A stretch of DNA of 64,000 nucleotides from Tipula vernalis (lineage: Eukaryota; Arthropoda; Insecta; Diptera; Tipulidae). Shown in pieces: positions 33,423 to 44,537 of the stretch (positions are counted from its first letter, which is position 1; each line of letters begins with the position of its first letter). The notes under the pieces were generated by a model that saw only the letters and a program-made list of their open reading frames with translations, ran no database searches and had not been told where the DNA came from. Made by a program: the position numbers and the translations under genes. The stretch spans positions 267,879,315 through 267,943,314 of the forward strand of contig OY282560.1 in NCBI GenBank assembly GCA_958295665.1, read 5' to 3'.

Positions 33423-34354
33423 TTAAACAATTGATATTTTTCCTTGGTTAATAGGGGCAGCTTTAGCTTCCAAAATAACATATTGTCCATTCAGATGTCC
33501 CTTGCAAGATATCAGTAGATATAAGGTTATTATTTGATCAGGGTCCTGATGTCCTGGCAGAACTACATCTGGTGGCAAGTGCTGTGTTATTTTGTTGATT
33601 TTCTCTGCTAACTGTGGTGGTGTTAAAATGGCAGTACTAACTACCTTATTATGAGTATCTAGAACTGCTTCAATTAAATTCTGTTGAATCTCTTTAAATT
33701 TCAGCATTGACCTCAAGGCCTGAATTGCCATAGTTGTGAATCTGTTAATGTTGTTGAGATCGTTCAAATGCTCATTTACTTGCTGATTAAATATCTTCCA
33801 ATTCTGAATCATTTCTGCCTCGTTTTTTTTAAGCAGACTGAGGGCGGCATCGGCAATAGATGTTTGATTTTTTATGAGCTTTAGTAAATACTCCTGATTC
33901 TCCGTGATTTTTTCTATTTCCTGCTCATAATGATCTGCATCACGATTGTCTAGTATCCCGAATAGCTCGCTTGCTTTATTTCCTACTATATTGACAGCAC
34001 CTCTTTTTCGTCTGTAATTTTTGCCGTGGTGGAGTAACTCGTTTCTCTGATTGATATCTGCTCAGCTGTTTTGCATTTGTTTGGTTATTACTAAGCATGT
34101 GTCAGGGATAGAGCTGTTCAAACAGAGCTGGGTCAGATTTCTCACGCAAGCTTGATACAAACTTAGCTCGTTGTGATAAGTTGTCATGTTAAAATATACA
34201 ATGATCTTCCATTGGTTATTTGTAAACTGCACGTGTATTCAAAATAGAGTCCGGGCTGATATGAAAAACTAGTCAGGTTATACGGAAGATTATCTGCTGA
34301 CGTTCCTGAACAAACGTTGCACATTGCTAGTAAACTCAATATGAACAAGGGCAT
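33423..34354 (-). pseudogene. Envelope-like gene of a BEL/Pao (roo-like) element, broken
   Basis: It lies 23 bases downstream of the pol stop. From an ATG at 34354 it starts with a hydrophobic signal-like segment (LFILSLLAMC). Near 34000-34015 it has a basic furin-type site, RRKRGA, followed by a stretch typical of insect retroelement and baculovirus F-type envelope proteins (SELFGILDNRD). Long helical sequence and a PPDVVLPG block then run to about 33423. At least one frameshift and several stops lie between the signal segment and the cleavage site, and no C-terminal membrane anchor is evident. Roo-group BEL elements are known to carry an env gene. This copy cannot make the protein. Confidence 0.7.
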
Positions 34355-34377
34355 TATTTTGATTCTGGTGCTTGCGC

Positions 34378-35468
34378 TTACCTACTGCGAGTTTCTCTGC
34401 TGTGTTCTTTCTCCGGAGCTTCTGCGTCTTTGATAGGGAGAATGCTTATCTTCGAGATTGGTCGTTTAAATTTGATGCCGTGACTATCCTTTACTGTCAC
34501 GACTCTAGTCAGCTTATCTAATCTCGGATGCAATTTGACAATTCGCCCAAGGGGCCACTTAGTCGGTGCCAGATTGTTGTCTTTAATCCAAACAATGTCA
34601 TCTAGTTTGACTTCTGGCTGTTTGCAATTCCATTTTGCCCGCTGTTTAAGGCTTGGTAGGTAATCGGTCGACCATCGCTTCCAAAATTGTTGAACCATCT
34701 TTTGCAATAGTCTCCAACGCTGTCCTAAAGTTACATTTTCATGCAATAAATCTGGTTCTGAAACGGCGAGTAGTGAATCGCCTATTAAGAAGTGACCTGG
34801 TGTTAGGACTACTTCAAACGGATCTGCCGATATAGTTACCAGTGGCCTAGAATTGAGACATGCTTCGATTTGGGAAATTACTGTTGAAAGTTCTTCGTAT
34901 TTAGTGTGCTTTCCCTGATTATTCGCTTAAGGTGATACTTCATTGTCTTGACTGCTGCCTCCCATAGCCCTCCGAAATGTGGTGCAGATGGTGGAATAAA
35001 ATGCCATTCTGTGCCATTATTAGCCAATATTTTTTGAAGTTCTGGGGTGGCTTGTTTTATACACTCACGCTTTTCCTTGTCGAGTATTGATCGAGCTCCG
35101 ACAAAATTCGTACCATTATCAGAATAAATATGTTGGCATATACCTCTGCGTGCAATGAATCTTCTGAATGCTGCGACAAAGGCTATTGCAGTTAAATCGC
35201 TCACAATCTCGAGATGGACAGCCTTAGTTGAAAAACATACAAAGACTGCTATGTATCCCTTGTAGGACTGCGTGCCTCTTCCTTTAGAAACTCTGACTTG
35301 AATAGGTCCTGCAAAGTCTACGCCCATGTGTGTGAATGAACGTGACGGTAATACTCGTCCTTGAGGTAAGTCTGCCATTAACTGTAATTTGCTGGCGGAT
35401 TTTAAGCGATGACATGTTATACACTTATTTATTTCTGCCCGAGTTCTACTTCTGCCGTTTTTGACCCA
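34378..35468 (-). pseudogene. BEL/Pao integrase, part 2 (downstream of a LINE insertion)
   Basis: From 35468 downward: the zinc-binding part (EINKCITCHRLKSA), the core start HMGVDFAGPIQV with the first Asp, YSDNGTNFVGA with the second, and HFGGLWEAAVKTMKYHLK with the Glu. Then come the BEL-typical C-terminal blocks KQPEVKLDDIVWIKDNN and WPLGRIVKLHP. The frame breaks once near 34880. The last frame ends RETRSR at 34378. The N-terminal continuation lies beyond the LINE, at 37097-37257. Confidence 0.85.
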
Positions 35469-35481
35469 TTACCTTCTTCTA

Positions 35482-37083
35482 GGTTAGGTTAGGTTAGGTT
35501 GGAGTGGCTGCTTACGCACACTTAGACCGGTGACGGTCCATTGTGATACCACAGGATGTATCCCCTTTTACCCCTATTGGAACCATTTCGAGCTACTTAT
35601 GTAGCGTAAGACGTCCCGCACTTTAATGTTCTCGAGATCCGAGAGGCCCAAGGGATAGTGCGCCCCAAGTCCAGCTTTGGCCAAACTTGTCTTGCAACTC
35701 TACAGGTGAGGGTGTTAGACCACCTTTCCCCCGCTGAGGATAGCGTATGCTTCGCAAGTGCTTGTCTCAGCGCTGTGATAGGCCTCCCTAGACTTGCCCT
35801 TTCCGATTGTAGCTGGAGAGTCGTATCATGCCTAGCAAGTTCATCTGCCCTGCAGTTCCCCATGACGCCCGAGTGACCTGGGACCCAGACTACCTGGATG
35901 TTGAAATGCTCACCCATCTCATTTAGAGATGAGTGACAACTCAACGCCACCCGTGACGCCAAAGACACCGATTCTAACGACCGGATCGCCGCTTGACTGT
36001 CCACATAGATTGTGATGTCGTCTGAGGATAACCAATTATGCTTCAACCACGTCATGACCTCCTCAATCGCTACGACTTCAGCTTGGTACACGCTGCAGTA
36101 ATCAGGGAGACGAATAGAAATATTTACATTTAATTTGTCACAGAATACTCCAGCTCCTACTTTGCCGTCTAGCTTGGAGCCATCTGTGAAGAATTGCAAC
36201 GCTTCGGTTTCCGATAACGGTCTATCCCTCCAGGATTCCCTTGAAGGGAAGGAGGTCCGAAATCGCTTCTCGAAGCGTAGAGTAGGTTTAATGTAGTCAA
36301 GATTCGCCAGCTCATCCTTCAACGATCTGACGATAGTAGAGTGTCCTATACTAAGACACCTCCACTGAGAGACGGCGCAAGTCGTACAGCCGTATTTGCC
36401 GCCATCTGTTTGCCAAAAATGTCGACCGGAAGAAGGTGCAACATAACCTCTAAGGCACTTGTCGGTGTCGACCTCAATGCCCCGCTAACAAGCATACAGG
36501 CCGTTCTTTGCACTCTCTCAATCTTACTTTTGTAAGTTACCTTGTCCAGAGCTGGCCACCAAACACTCACCCCGTACATGAGTACAGGTCTCACTACGGC
36601 GGTGTAGATCCAGTGTACCAGCTCCGGCTTCAGACCCCATCTATGACCAATGGCGTTCCTACAGGAGTACAAAGCAATAGTAGCTTTTTTTATTCTCTCC
36701 AACATGTTGGGCTTCCAACTAAGCTTACTGTCCAAGATAATGCCCAGATATCTAGCTCTATCAGTAAAAGCAAGTCTCGTGCCATTTAAGGTAGGAGGGA
36801 CAACTACCGGGATTTTGTATTTCTTAGTAAAGAGTACCAGCTCTGTCTTGGACGGGTTAATACCAAGTCCACATTTGCCAGCCCATTTCGTAACGATGGT
36901 AAGCGCATTCTGCATTACGTCTACAATCGTGCCCAGGAATTTCCCGGTAACAGCTAAAGCTACGTCATCTGCGTACGCGATAACTTCAATACCCTCTCTC
37001 TCCAATTCAAGTAGTAACCCGTTTACCACTATGTTCCAGAGAAGAGGGGACAGAACCCCCCCCCCCCTGCGGAGTTCCCCTAG
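35482..37083 (-). mobile_element. RNase H-bearing LINE inserted in the BEL integrase, 13-bp target duplication
   Basis: This is a 1.6-kb, 5'-truncated LINE. TTACCTTCTTCTA occurs at 35469-35481 and 37084-37096, and the BEL integrase reading continues across the two sides, proving the insertion. The 3' tail reads as AACCT pentamers on the sense strand, not poly(A). The 5' end lies within the reverse transcriptase at the GTPQGG motif. Confidence 0.93.
35597..37083 (-). pseudogene. LINE reverse transcriptase (C-terminal part) and RNase H
   Basis: The copy begins at the RT motif RGTPQGG, where a run of 12 Gs throws the frame. It continues to VVNGLLLELE, the catalytic AYADDVAL, and the thumb (GLGINPSKTELVLF, RARYLGIILDSKLSW). 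After a second frameshift near 36330, an RNase H domain has all four acidic residues in context: FTDGSKLDG, AEVVAIEEVM, YVDSQAAIRSL and NCRADELARH. The last part ends at 35597 without the cysteine-rich tail seen at 27037-27287. RNase H after RT occurs in I, R1 and LOA-group LINEs; I cannot choose between them. Confidence 0.88.
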
Positions 37084-37096
37084 TTACCTTCTTCTA

Positions 37097-37257
37097 AGAA
37101 GAGCTAGAGTTAGCTGGCTGCCGCCGTGCAATGTCCGTAGGTGTGCATCAGCTATCAGCAGCTTGGTTAAACGGTGTTTTCAAGGTAGTATGATTGGATG
37201 ATTGGTTTCGAAATGTAAGGCGCTATTCGCAATTCTACCTCCTACATAAATCAATTA
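37097..37257 (-). pseudogene. BEL/Pao integrase, part 1 (upstream of a LINE insertion)
   Basis: Antisense reading gives VGGRIANSALHFETNHP, then HRLTKLLIADAHLRTLHGG and QLTLALLRRRYWV, the conserved start of the BEL integrase zinc region. It joins in frame to 35468 once the LINE and one target-site copy are ignored. One internal stop is present. Confidence 0.85.
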
Positions 37258-37700
37258 AGCGATAAGAGATGGCTTTTCGCTGAAACAGAGTCATGTTTTT
37301 GAAAACGCGTACTTTCAAAACAACTTGTTTGAAGAGATCCAAGCGAAATACGATTTGTGCGTCATTGAGATTCAGCAGAAGTTGTAAATAGAGTTCAACA
37401 GATTTCCTAAAGCCGGCGTCACGAAGAATGCAAACATAAAGTTGCCAACCATTGAAATTCCCTTATTTTACGGAGATTACAAGCAATGAATAAGCTTTTA
37501 TAGTCTGTTCAATAAAACGGTACATCAAAATGAGAGTTTGTCAAACTAAGAAAGGATGTATTATGTACTTTTCATGGTAAGAGCACAAGCAGCGAAACTA
37601 ATCAATCAATCATCTCACACTATCGGAAGACAACTACACATATGACTGCATGGGATACTCTTATTGCCAGATATCTAATTTCTGCAAATGTATAAAAAAC
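37258..37700 (+). pseudogene. BEL/Pao gag N-terminal fragment, opposite orientation to pol
   Basis: Plus-strand frames with stops read AKYDLCVIEIQQKL, then IKLPTIEIPLFYGDYKQ and ISFYSLFNKTVHQNESLSN. These are the characteristic BEL gag motifs (KLPTIELPKFSG and FYDLFNSTVHQN types). It abuts the antisense BEL pol piece, so an inversion or two separate insertions joined here. Confidence 0.75.
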
Positions 37701-38602
37701 TGTCCACAAGGTTGAACAGCGCATGAGGTTAAAATCGGCCATAAAATTTTAATCCTTTGCGACTTGGTTCTAAATATAAAGAAAATCGAATAATTTTTTA
37801 AATAGTTCATTATGGCCGTTAAATACGGGTCAGGCAGGACGTGTGTACGGAAAAAAATCGAACTCGAAAGATGGTGAAGCTTTGCAAACGGTGATAAACC
37901 TAGGGTTGACGCAAACAACTTGTTAATGTTATTTTGCCTTTTAATTATATTACGAACTTTTTGCCCAACCCAATATTAACATTATTAATCAATTTTAAGT
38001 GTATCGAGGTGTTACACTGTAAACTTTAAACACCTTATACCTAAAAACTGTTAAACTTAAGAAAATTTCAAAATAAATATAAACTAATCAGTCGAAACTA
38101 ATTCATTCCAATTCAATGATACAATATAAAAGAATTCCTAAATTGTAGTTTTGACCTAATTTTCTTTGACAATTTTATACAATTTTTATTTGTACTTTAT
38201 AAACCACAAACAAGTAGAGGTTTTGGCTATAACTGAGTTGAGAAAAGATATTTTAAGATGTAATAATTTTCTGTATTAAAATAAAATCTCGAAAAGCAAA
38301 ATATTGATGTATGTATTTGAAGTTTGGACGTCGAGCTCAAGAAACATAAATAAAATTTCTCCAAAAATATAATAATCCTAATTTAACCGTTTTCTTAGAG
38401 TAAAACATCAGCATCAGCATAACGGAAGCAAAAAAAAAAAAAGAAGAAAATTAAGGTTTCGCAAGTAACGAAAAAAGTTTTATTTCTTTTTAACTGTCTT
38501 GCTTTTGTAATATGAGAACGTGACATTCTTTTAAAAGAAAATTGTTAAACTTTTGCTTTGTTACTTTTCTATTCTCATTTCGTTCTTTTTTTTTTATTTT
38601 TA
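37701..38602. other. AT-rich spacer
   Basis: No gene was identified. Near 37940-37975, TTACGAACTTTTTGCCCAAC resembles a mariner-type terminal repeat from memory, but no partner was found. Confidence 0.4.
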
Positions 38603-40639
38603 GTTCAGGAGTGCTATTCTTGAACCATTACGAAAACTTTCGTATTGCGAGTTAGTGTCAAAGTATTACGAAAACACTAAAATCGTATTCTTGAAATAGG
38701 ATTACGAAAATTTTCGCAACGGAACGTTACTAAAATTTTCGTAATGGTTTTTTCGTTTCCCATTGCATTTCGTAATGAAATCATTTGGATTTTTGTGTTA
38801 ATTATATTGATAAGTATGTTCATAAAACTCAATATTTTGTATTCTCAATATTTTATAAAAAAGTGAAAACAAAATCATACCTTTTTTTCTTTGTTTCATG
38901 TGTTCTTAAAAATATGTATTATTTATTTCGAGATAACGATGTACATAACTATATGCATTCGGTTTTGTTTACTACCTAACTAGACAAAAGGATATTTTGT
39001 ATTTACATGCCGTCCTAAACCTTGAGATACATTTTTAATACTTGACCACCTTTTAATTTTAAACAATACGTGTAAGGGTATGAGATTTTTTGCATATGAA
39101 ATAAAAATATGTTATTTAAAGCCATATTGCCTATTTAACTTTTATATTTATTTGTTAAAATTGTAATGATTGGAAATTAATTAATGCAATGTGTAATTTA
39201 AAGTGTCATTTTTATCATTCATTAAGTTCATTTGGAACAATTTTGTTTTATTATTTTAAATGCCCTGTCTTCAAACATTACGACAATTTTCGTAATGCAC
39301 AATATTTTCGTAATCGTAATGGTGAAATCATAAATTGGTATTCTTGAAACCATTACGAAAATTACGAAGAGAGGAATAAAAAACTAAGAAGATTTCGAAA
39401 GAGATTATTAAAAATGTTAGTATAACTGAGGATATTAAGCGAAGCGGACGCTTTCTTTACTTAAAATTATAAATTGTTTTGAATTTTTGTCAATAATGGC
39501 TTATTTATTTAATATTAAATTAAATATATTAAAAATTATTGTGTATGCTACTTTTTCTTTTAAAGGGAAAATTAATTCGGTCTAAATAGACCAATGTATT
39601 GAAATCTTGTCAAAAATGGCCAAAAATTTGTTTGATCCAAAACCACTTTTCTCGACGTTTTGGAAGTTCTTGAGTCCGAAAAAGAAAAAAAAAATGTCTG
39701 TCCGTCTTTCTGGACGTCTAGATGTCTGTACCCATGATATCTCGAGAATCGCTTATCCGATTTAGAATTTTTTTTTCCACCAATCGGCTTTTATGTTATG
39801 ACGGTACATATGATTGTATGATGGTACGATTGCACGATGATATAATGTTATGTCGTGTATGATGGCATGATGGTTTGATGGTATGGTAGTACGATAATAT
39901 GATCCTGTGCAATGCCACTACATAAAAAGCCATGAAAAAAACTTGTAATGGTGTTAAGAGAATAAAGATTTTTATTTTCCTATGGAACGTAAACACAATC
40001 ATATGGGATTTTGTGTTGCCTTTATTTTCAATTTAAATGAAAATTTTTATTGATAAATAGAAATATGTAATTTTAAATTAAATACAATCTGTTTCGTCGG
40101 CAAGTGACCCCTTGTGTGTTGGTGATAGCTTTTCACATTTTTCTTCATATCTTTCAAGTTATGGGCTCGATTTTAATTCTGTTTGCGGTTTTTGAAAGCT
40201 TATGAGTCACTTTATTGGTTAATTTGCACAATAAGCCAGGTTTTTGTAAAGAATGTAACAAATTATGGGAAAATCACATTTTTTTACTTAAACGATTTTT
40301 TTATTTAAAAAAACTTCTACTTTTTAAAAAAATGAACTGTAAATCGAAAAAATGTCCCATGACATGGTTATTTTATTTATAATTATTAAAACATTGTTAC
40401 TACCTAACTCATAAAATATACGAACACCAATTTGTCGAAAAAATGTCGTTTGTAGCCGTTTAGGTATAGTGATGTTATCTAACCAAATCTTTTAAATCGA
40501 TCATTTTCACTCAAATTGGTAAGTAATAATAAATAGTTCAGTTGTTCGCTAACCGATAGTGTGAAACTATGTACTCTCAGTGTTTTGTGTTTTAACAATT
40601 TGAAGTTTATGTGATAATGAAAAGGACAGTTTGTGTTAA

Positions 40640-41465
40640 GTTCAAAATTTGATCAAACAAATATACAGCGTGAATATTAACATACACGTTGGGAGAGGAT
40701 TTATTACGATTAATACGCGCTGACCCTACGACAAGTATCAGTCGCCTGTCGATAATGTTAGGCATATCGAGGTCAAGAAGGCCTTAATCCTTATCACTTC
40801 CGTCGTGCTCAACATCTAGGAGATGTGAACCATCGTGCCAGATCAGTTTTTTGTAACTGGATAATTTCACAGCAAAGAAGTGATGTCAATTTTATAAGGA
40901 GAATATTGTGGACAGATGAAGCTACTTTCACCAGGGCGGGTATAATAAATTATAGAAACCTCCATGTTTGCGCCGTCGAAAATCCACACGTCGTAAAGGA
41001 GACAGCTTTCCAGAGCCAATTTTCTATAAATGTATGGGCGGGAATGATCTACGATTAATTTATCGGACATTACGTGCTACCAAACAGGCTTGATTAACAC
41101 GTATTATTAGAATTTTCAAGAATCACGTTGTCTTTGCTCATGGAAAAAGTGCCATTGTTGAGGGGAAGGCGAATGCAGCTGCAATTAGATGGAGCTCCAG
41201 CACATTTTGCAAAGATGAGACGTGATCATTTGAATAAAAATTATCCACGGTGGATCGGTAGAGGAGGTCCTGTACCCTGGCCGCCAAGGTCCCTTGATCT
41301 TATGCCCCTAGATTTTTATTTCTGAGAGCAAGAATTTTCGCTGCTGCAGCAGAAACAAGAGTCAACCCCTAACAATTGCGTTGGACAACAACTAGTGTGA
41401 TCAGGAGAGCCTTGTTTGATTACAAGAGGGTGGAAAGCCTTTCGAACATGTCATTTAATTAAAAA
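40640..41465 (+). pseudogene. mariner-superfamily transposase, long DD-D spacing, broken
   Basis: This is a DDE_3-type transposase with stops near 41056 and 41323. Blocks in order: a degraded helix-turn-helix (DPTTSISRLSIMLGIS), RRILWTDEATFTRAG with the first Asp, LHVCAVENPHVVKETAFQ, FSINVWAGMI, then MQLQLDGAPAHFAKMRRD with the second Asp, and WPPRSLDLMPLDFYF with the last Asp. There are 40 residues between the last two in this copy, close to the DD41D groups of the mariner superfamily (rosa and Visitor), including rosa from fruit flies of the genus Ceratitis. That link rests on spacing and memory. Confidence 0.75.
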
Positions 41466-41976
41466 TGTTTAATAATTTGTAATAGAAATTTTTATTTATT
41501 ATTAATAAAACAGTATTATTTTATTTCTTTGACTTTAATTTAAACATCTTTCCTTGTTTAATTTCCCTACTTTCTCTAGGTGATTTTTGCGCGGTATTTT
41601 TAAGAGTTAGCTAGTAACAAAGTTTTGTCAATTTGTAGATATTATGCTGTAGATTAATAATAATAATTAAAATAATTAACTTAATGGGATATTTTCTCGA
41701 CCTACAGTTCAGTTTTTTAAAAAGTAGAGGTTTTCTTAAGTAAAAAAAATGTTATTTTCCCGTAATTTTTTACATTCTTTAAATAAACCTGGCTAAGTGC
41801 ACAAACTATCAAATAAAATGACTCATAAACTTTCAAAAACCGCAAACAGAATTAAAATCGAGCCCATAACTTGAAAAAGAGACTCCCACTTTAAAGGATT
41901 TTTTGTGATAATTTTAATTAAGTATTCCGAATTTTCCGGCCGGCCACTTGCCGACGAAACACATTATACATATATC

Positions 41977-42318
41977 TTGCAGCTTGTACAGAATTTTAAT
42001 TGAAATTAATAAAATTTTAATTAACAATTTTGCATTTTAGTAAATTGATATTTAGGGAAATTTAGAGAAATCGTTAGGCTTCGTGTTTTTTTTTAAATTT
42101 CTTTTCGTATATTACTAGATTAGTTTTATTATAAATCATGGCTGTTTATGTAGTAGCATTGGTAAAGTAATAAAACTAATCTAGTAATCTACGAAATGAA
42201 ATTTAAAAAAAAAAGCACGGAGGCTGACGATGTTTGAGAATAAAAATCAATTTACTAAAACGCAAAATTGTGAATTAAAATTTTATAAATTTTAATTAAA
42301 ATTATGGACAAGCTGCAA
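41977..42318. mobile_element. Hairpin MITE, near-perfect palindrome of about 342 bp
   Basis: The sequence starts TTGCAGCTTGTACAGAATTT and ends as its reverse complement (AATTATGGACAAGCTGCAA), with similarity over nearly the whole half-length. The centre lies near 42150, where AAACTAATCTAGTAAT pairs with its complement. It interrupts the right arm of the surrounding element; the left arm at 40060-40090 shows the uninterrupted sequence. Confidence 0.8.
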
Positions 42319-43161
42319 TTCGATATATTTAATTTAAAATTATTTATATTTATCAATAAAAATGCTCATTTAAATTGAAAATAAAGGCAACACAAAATAA
42401 TTCCCATATGATTTTGTTTACGTTTCATAGGAAAATAAAAATCTTTATTCGCCTGGGGATTTGACTTTTTAGACTGATGTCACGGCTTTTTATGTAGTGG
42501 CATTGTCCTATGATTCTATGACGATATGAATTTCGATCGTATTGTCTACGATACTATTATGGTATGATGGTATGATTGAATGACTTTACGTACCATTAGT
42601 ATTAGCCACCTGTGACATTATATGAATCCAATTCCAATTACAGCATGCGTCATTTAAAAATACATCCCAAATTGTCAATTAGTATTGTAGCTATTACCCT
42701 TATTTTTAAGAATATAATAAACATACCACAAGCAAACAGGTACCCTTTTTTGGTGGTAATAAAATAATAAATATTTAGCGAAATGTAAATACATATTATT
42801 TTTAACCATCAACAGAAATTATTGAGTTTTATAAACATCCTTATATGAATATAATTAAAACAAAAATCTAAATGATTTCATTACGAAATGCAATAAGGAA
42901 CAAAAAAACCATCCGAAAATTTTAGTAAGGTTCCGTTGCGAAAATTTTCGTAATCCGGATTTCAAGAATACCATTTTAGTAACTTACATTTTCATCTTCT
43001 CTCTCGAAATTTTATTATTTCTTTTTTCCTCTCTTCGCTGTATTCGTAATGGTTTCAAGAATACTAAATTATGATTTCACCATTACTATTACGAAAATAG
43101 CATTACGAAAATTTTCGGTTACGAAAATTTTCGTAATGTTTCAAGAATAGCACCCCAGAAC

Positions 43162-43884
43162 AAAAAAAATCGTACTACATTAATGTATATAAATAAAAAA
43201 AGTTCTATGTAAGTTTTTTCAACACGAGTGAAGAGGTTAAAAGTTCAAAATTATTTTCTCTACATACATACACATACTTCTTTACGGTTTATGTGCGAAA
43301 CACATAACCACTTTTATGCTTTATTTTTAATGCACATTTTAAAATTAGATTTTTTTGCTTTTGTTTTATAAATAAATTTTGAGGAATATTAATTCTATTA
43401 TCATTAAATTTAGTTTTTTTGAGTTTGAAGATTACGTGTTTAAAAACTGGAATTTTCAAAGTTTTTCTTTGTTTTCTTATAAAACAGATAATTTTTAATT
43501 AGGAAAAAAACAACAACAAAAAATGTTTAATAATTATGTCAGATTTAAAAAGTAATATAAAAAAGAACTCTTGAAAATAACAAGCTGTTGTTTTATAAAT
43601 TGTAGAAATTTGTACTCACCCATGGGGCTACTAACGCATTTATTGTAACATCTCCAGTTTTAACAGCTGACACATCTATTTGGTGGTACTGGCAATCTCA
43701 AATAAAAAATATTCAAGCCGTCGACGAAGCTCAATCTGACAATTATATAAAAGTGTGAAAAGTGACAAGAGTGAACTTCCTCATATTAAAAAAAAAAAAT
43801 AGTTTTACCCTAAAAAAATTGAGCTATACAAAAAACAGCAGATGAAAATTAATAAACCTATATAACCTAAACATAAAGTTAATT
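43162..43884. other. AT-rich spacer
   Basis: No gene or repeat was recognised. Confidence 0.4.
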
Positions 43885-43911
43885 AATTTATTAAGAATTT
43901 TAATTTGTCTG

Positions 43912-44514
43912 TGTTAATTTTAGGAATTCAACAATATTATTTTTATTTCCGGATGGATTAAAATGTTCTGATTATGACAATAAAAATAATTTAATGTTTT
44001 ATAAATTTATTTGTATCAGTAGAAAACCACTGATTTGTACAATGACTGATTTTGGAATGTAAGAATTTTACAATAAAATTTATGTACAAAACAAATATGC
44101 AAATAGTAAGTGACATCTGTTAATAAATAGTTTAACTAATATTACAAAAGTGGTTACACTTCAAATAATTTTAGTACAAAATCATAAATTATTGGAACGT
44201 GTCACCGCACACCTACTATAATATTTTATCCTCTTGTATAAAAAATGGCAAAATGTCAAAATAAAGTAAACAAACTAGCTAATTTGTTGATGGTAAGTTA
44301 AATTGGCTCGATATAAAACAAGTTTTAAATTACTATACCATATGCATTAAAATTTATACTTTTCAGATATCAGAATATAAGAAAAATAAACGACTGATGG
44401 ACACAAATATTATCAGATAAGTACAAATTTCAATTACATTTTCAACAAATGGTTCTTTGTGTATTTTCTTTTAATTACAGCTGCTCGACGATAATTCCAG
44501 TGATGTCTTCAACA
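43912..44514 (-). repeat. 3' LTR of the BEL element
   Basis: This is the low-coordinate LTR, downstream for an antisense element. A purine-rich tract (AATGGGCGGCGGTAA on the minus strand) lies immediately inside, suitable for plus-strand priming. Confidence 0.95.
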
Positions 44515-44537
44515 TTACCGCCGCCCATTGAATCGGA

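Larger units (their letters stand above)
39780..42600. mobile_element. Inner element: mariner-like transposon with kilobase-scale inverted arms
   Basis: Inverted matches include AATGCCACTACATAAAAAGC (39911) with its complement at 42484, the 39960-40060 block with 42355-42450, and 40090-40370 with 41690-41960. Both outer arms have clusters of TATGATGGTATGAT-like repeats (39800-39900 and 42510-42590). A transposase remnant sits between the arms. The right arm is interrupted by a hairpin MITE. Confidence 0.75.
38603..43161. mobile_element. Nested DNA elements with long inverted repeats
   Basis: The left end (from GTTCAGGAGTGCTATTCTTG at 38603) is the reverse complement of the right end (to 43161), and inverted similarity runs through about 38603-38860 and 42830-43161. 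A further direct copy of the terminal sequence starts near 39266, so at least two related copies are involved. Both arms carry repeats of the palindrome CGAAAATTTTCG with TTACG/CGTAA flanks and the block ATTCTTGAAACCATTACG. A smaller element with its own long inverted arms lies inside. The exact target duplication is unclear. Confidence 0.75.

Noticed and set aside
35482..35510. TTAGG-like run that could be a telomeric repeat tract
   Set aside because: There are only about four units, and they are exactly the 3' tail of a LINE with a target duplication next to them, so this is not a telomere or internal telomere array.
37925..37975. Mariner-like terminal sequence
   Set aside because: TTACGAACTTTTTGCCCAAC looks familiar, but no inverted partner or transposase sequence could be paired with it.
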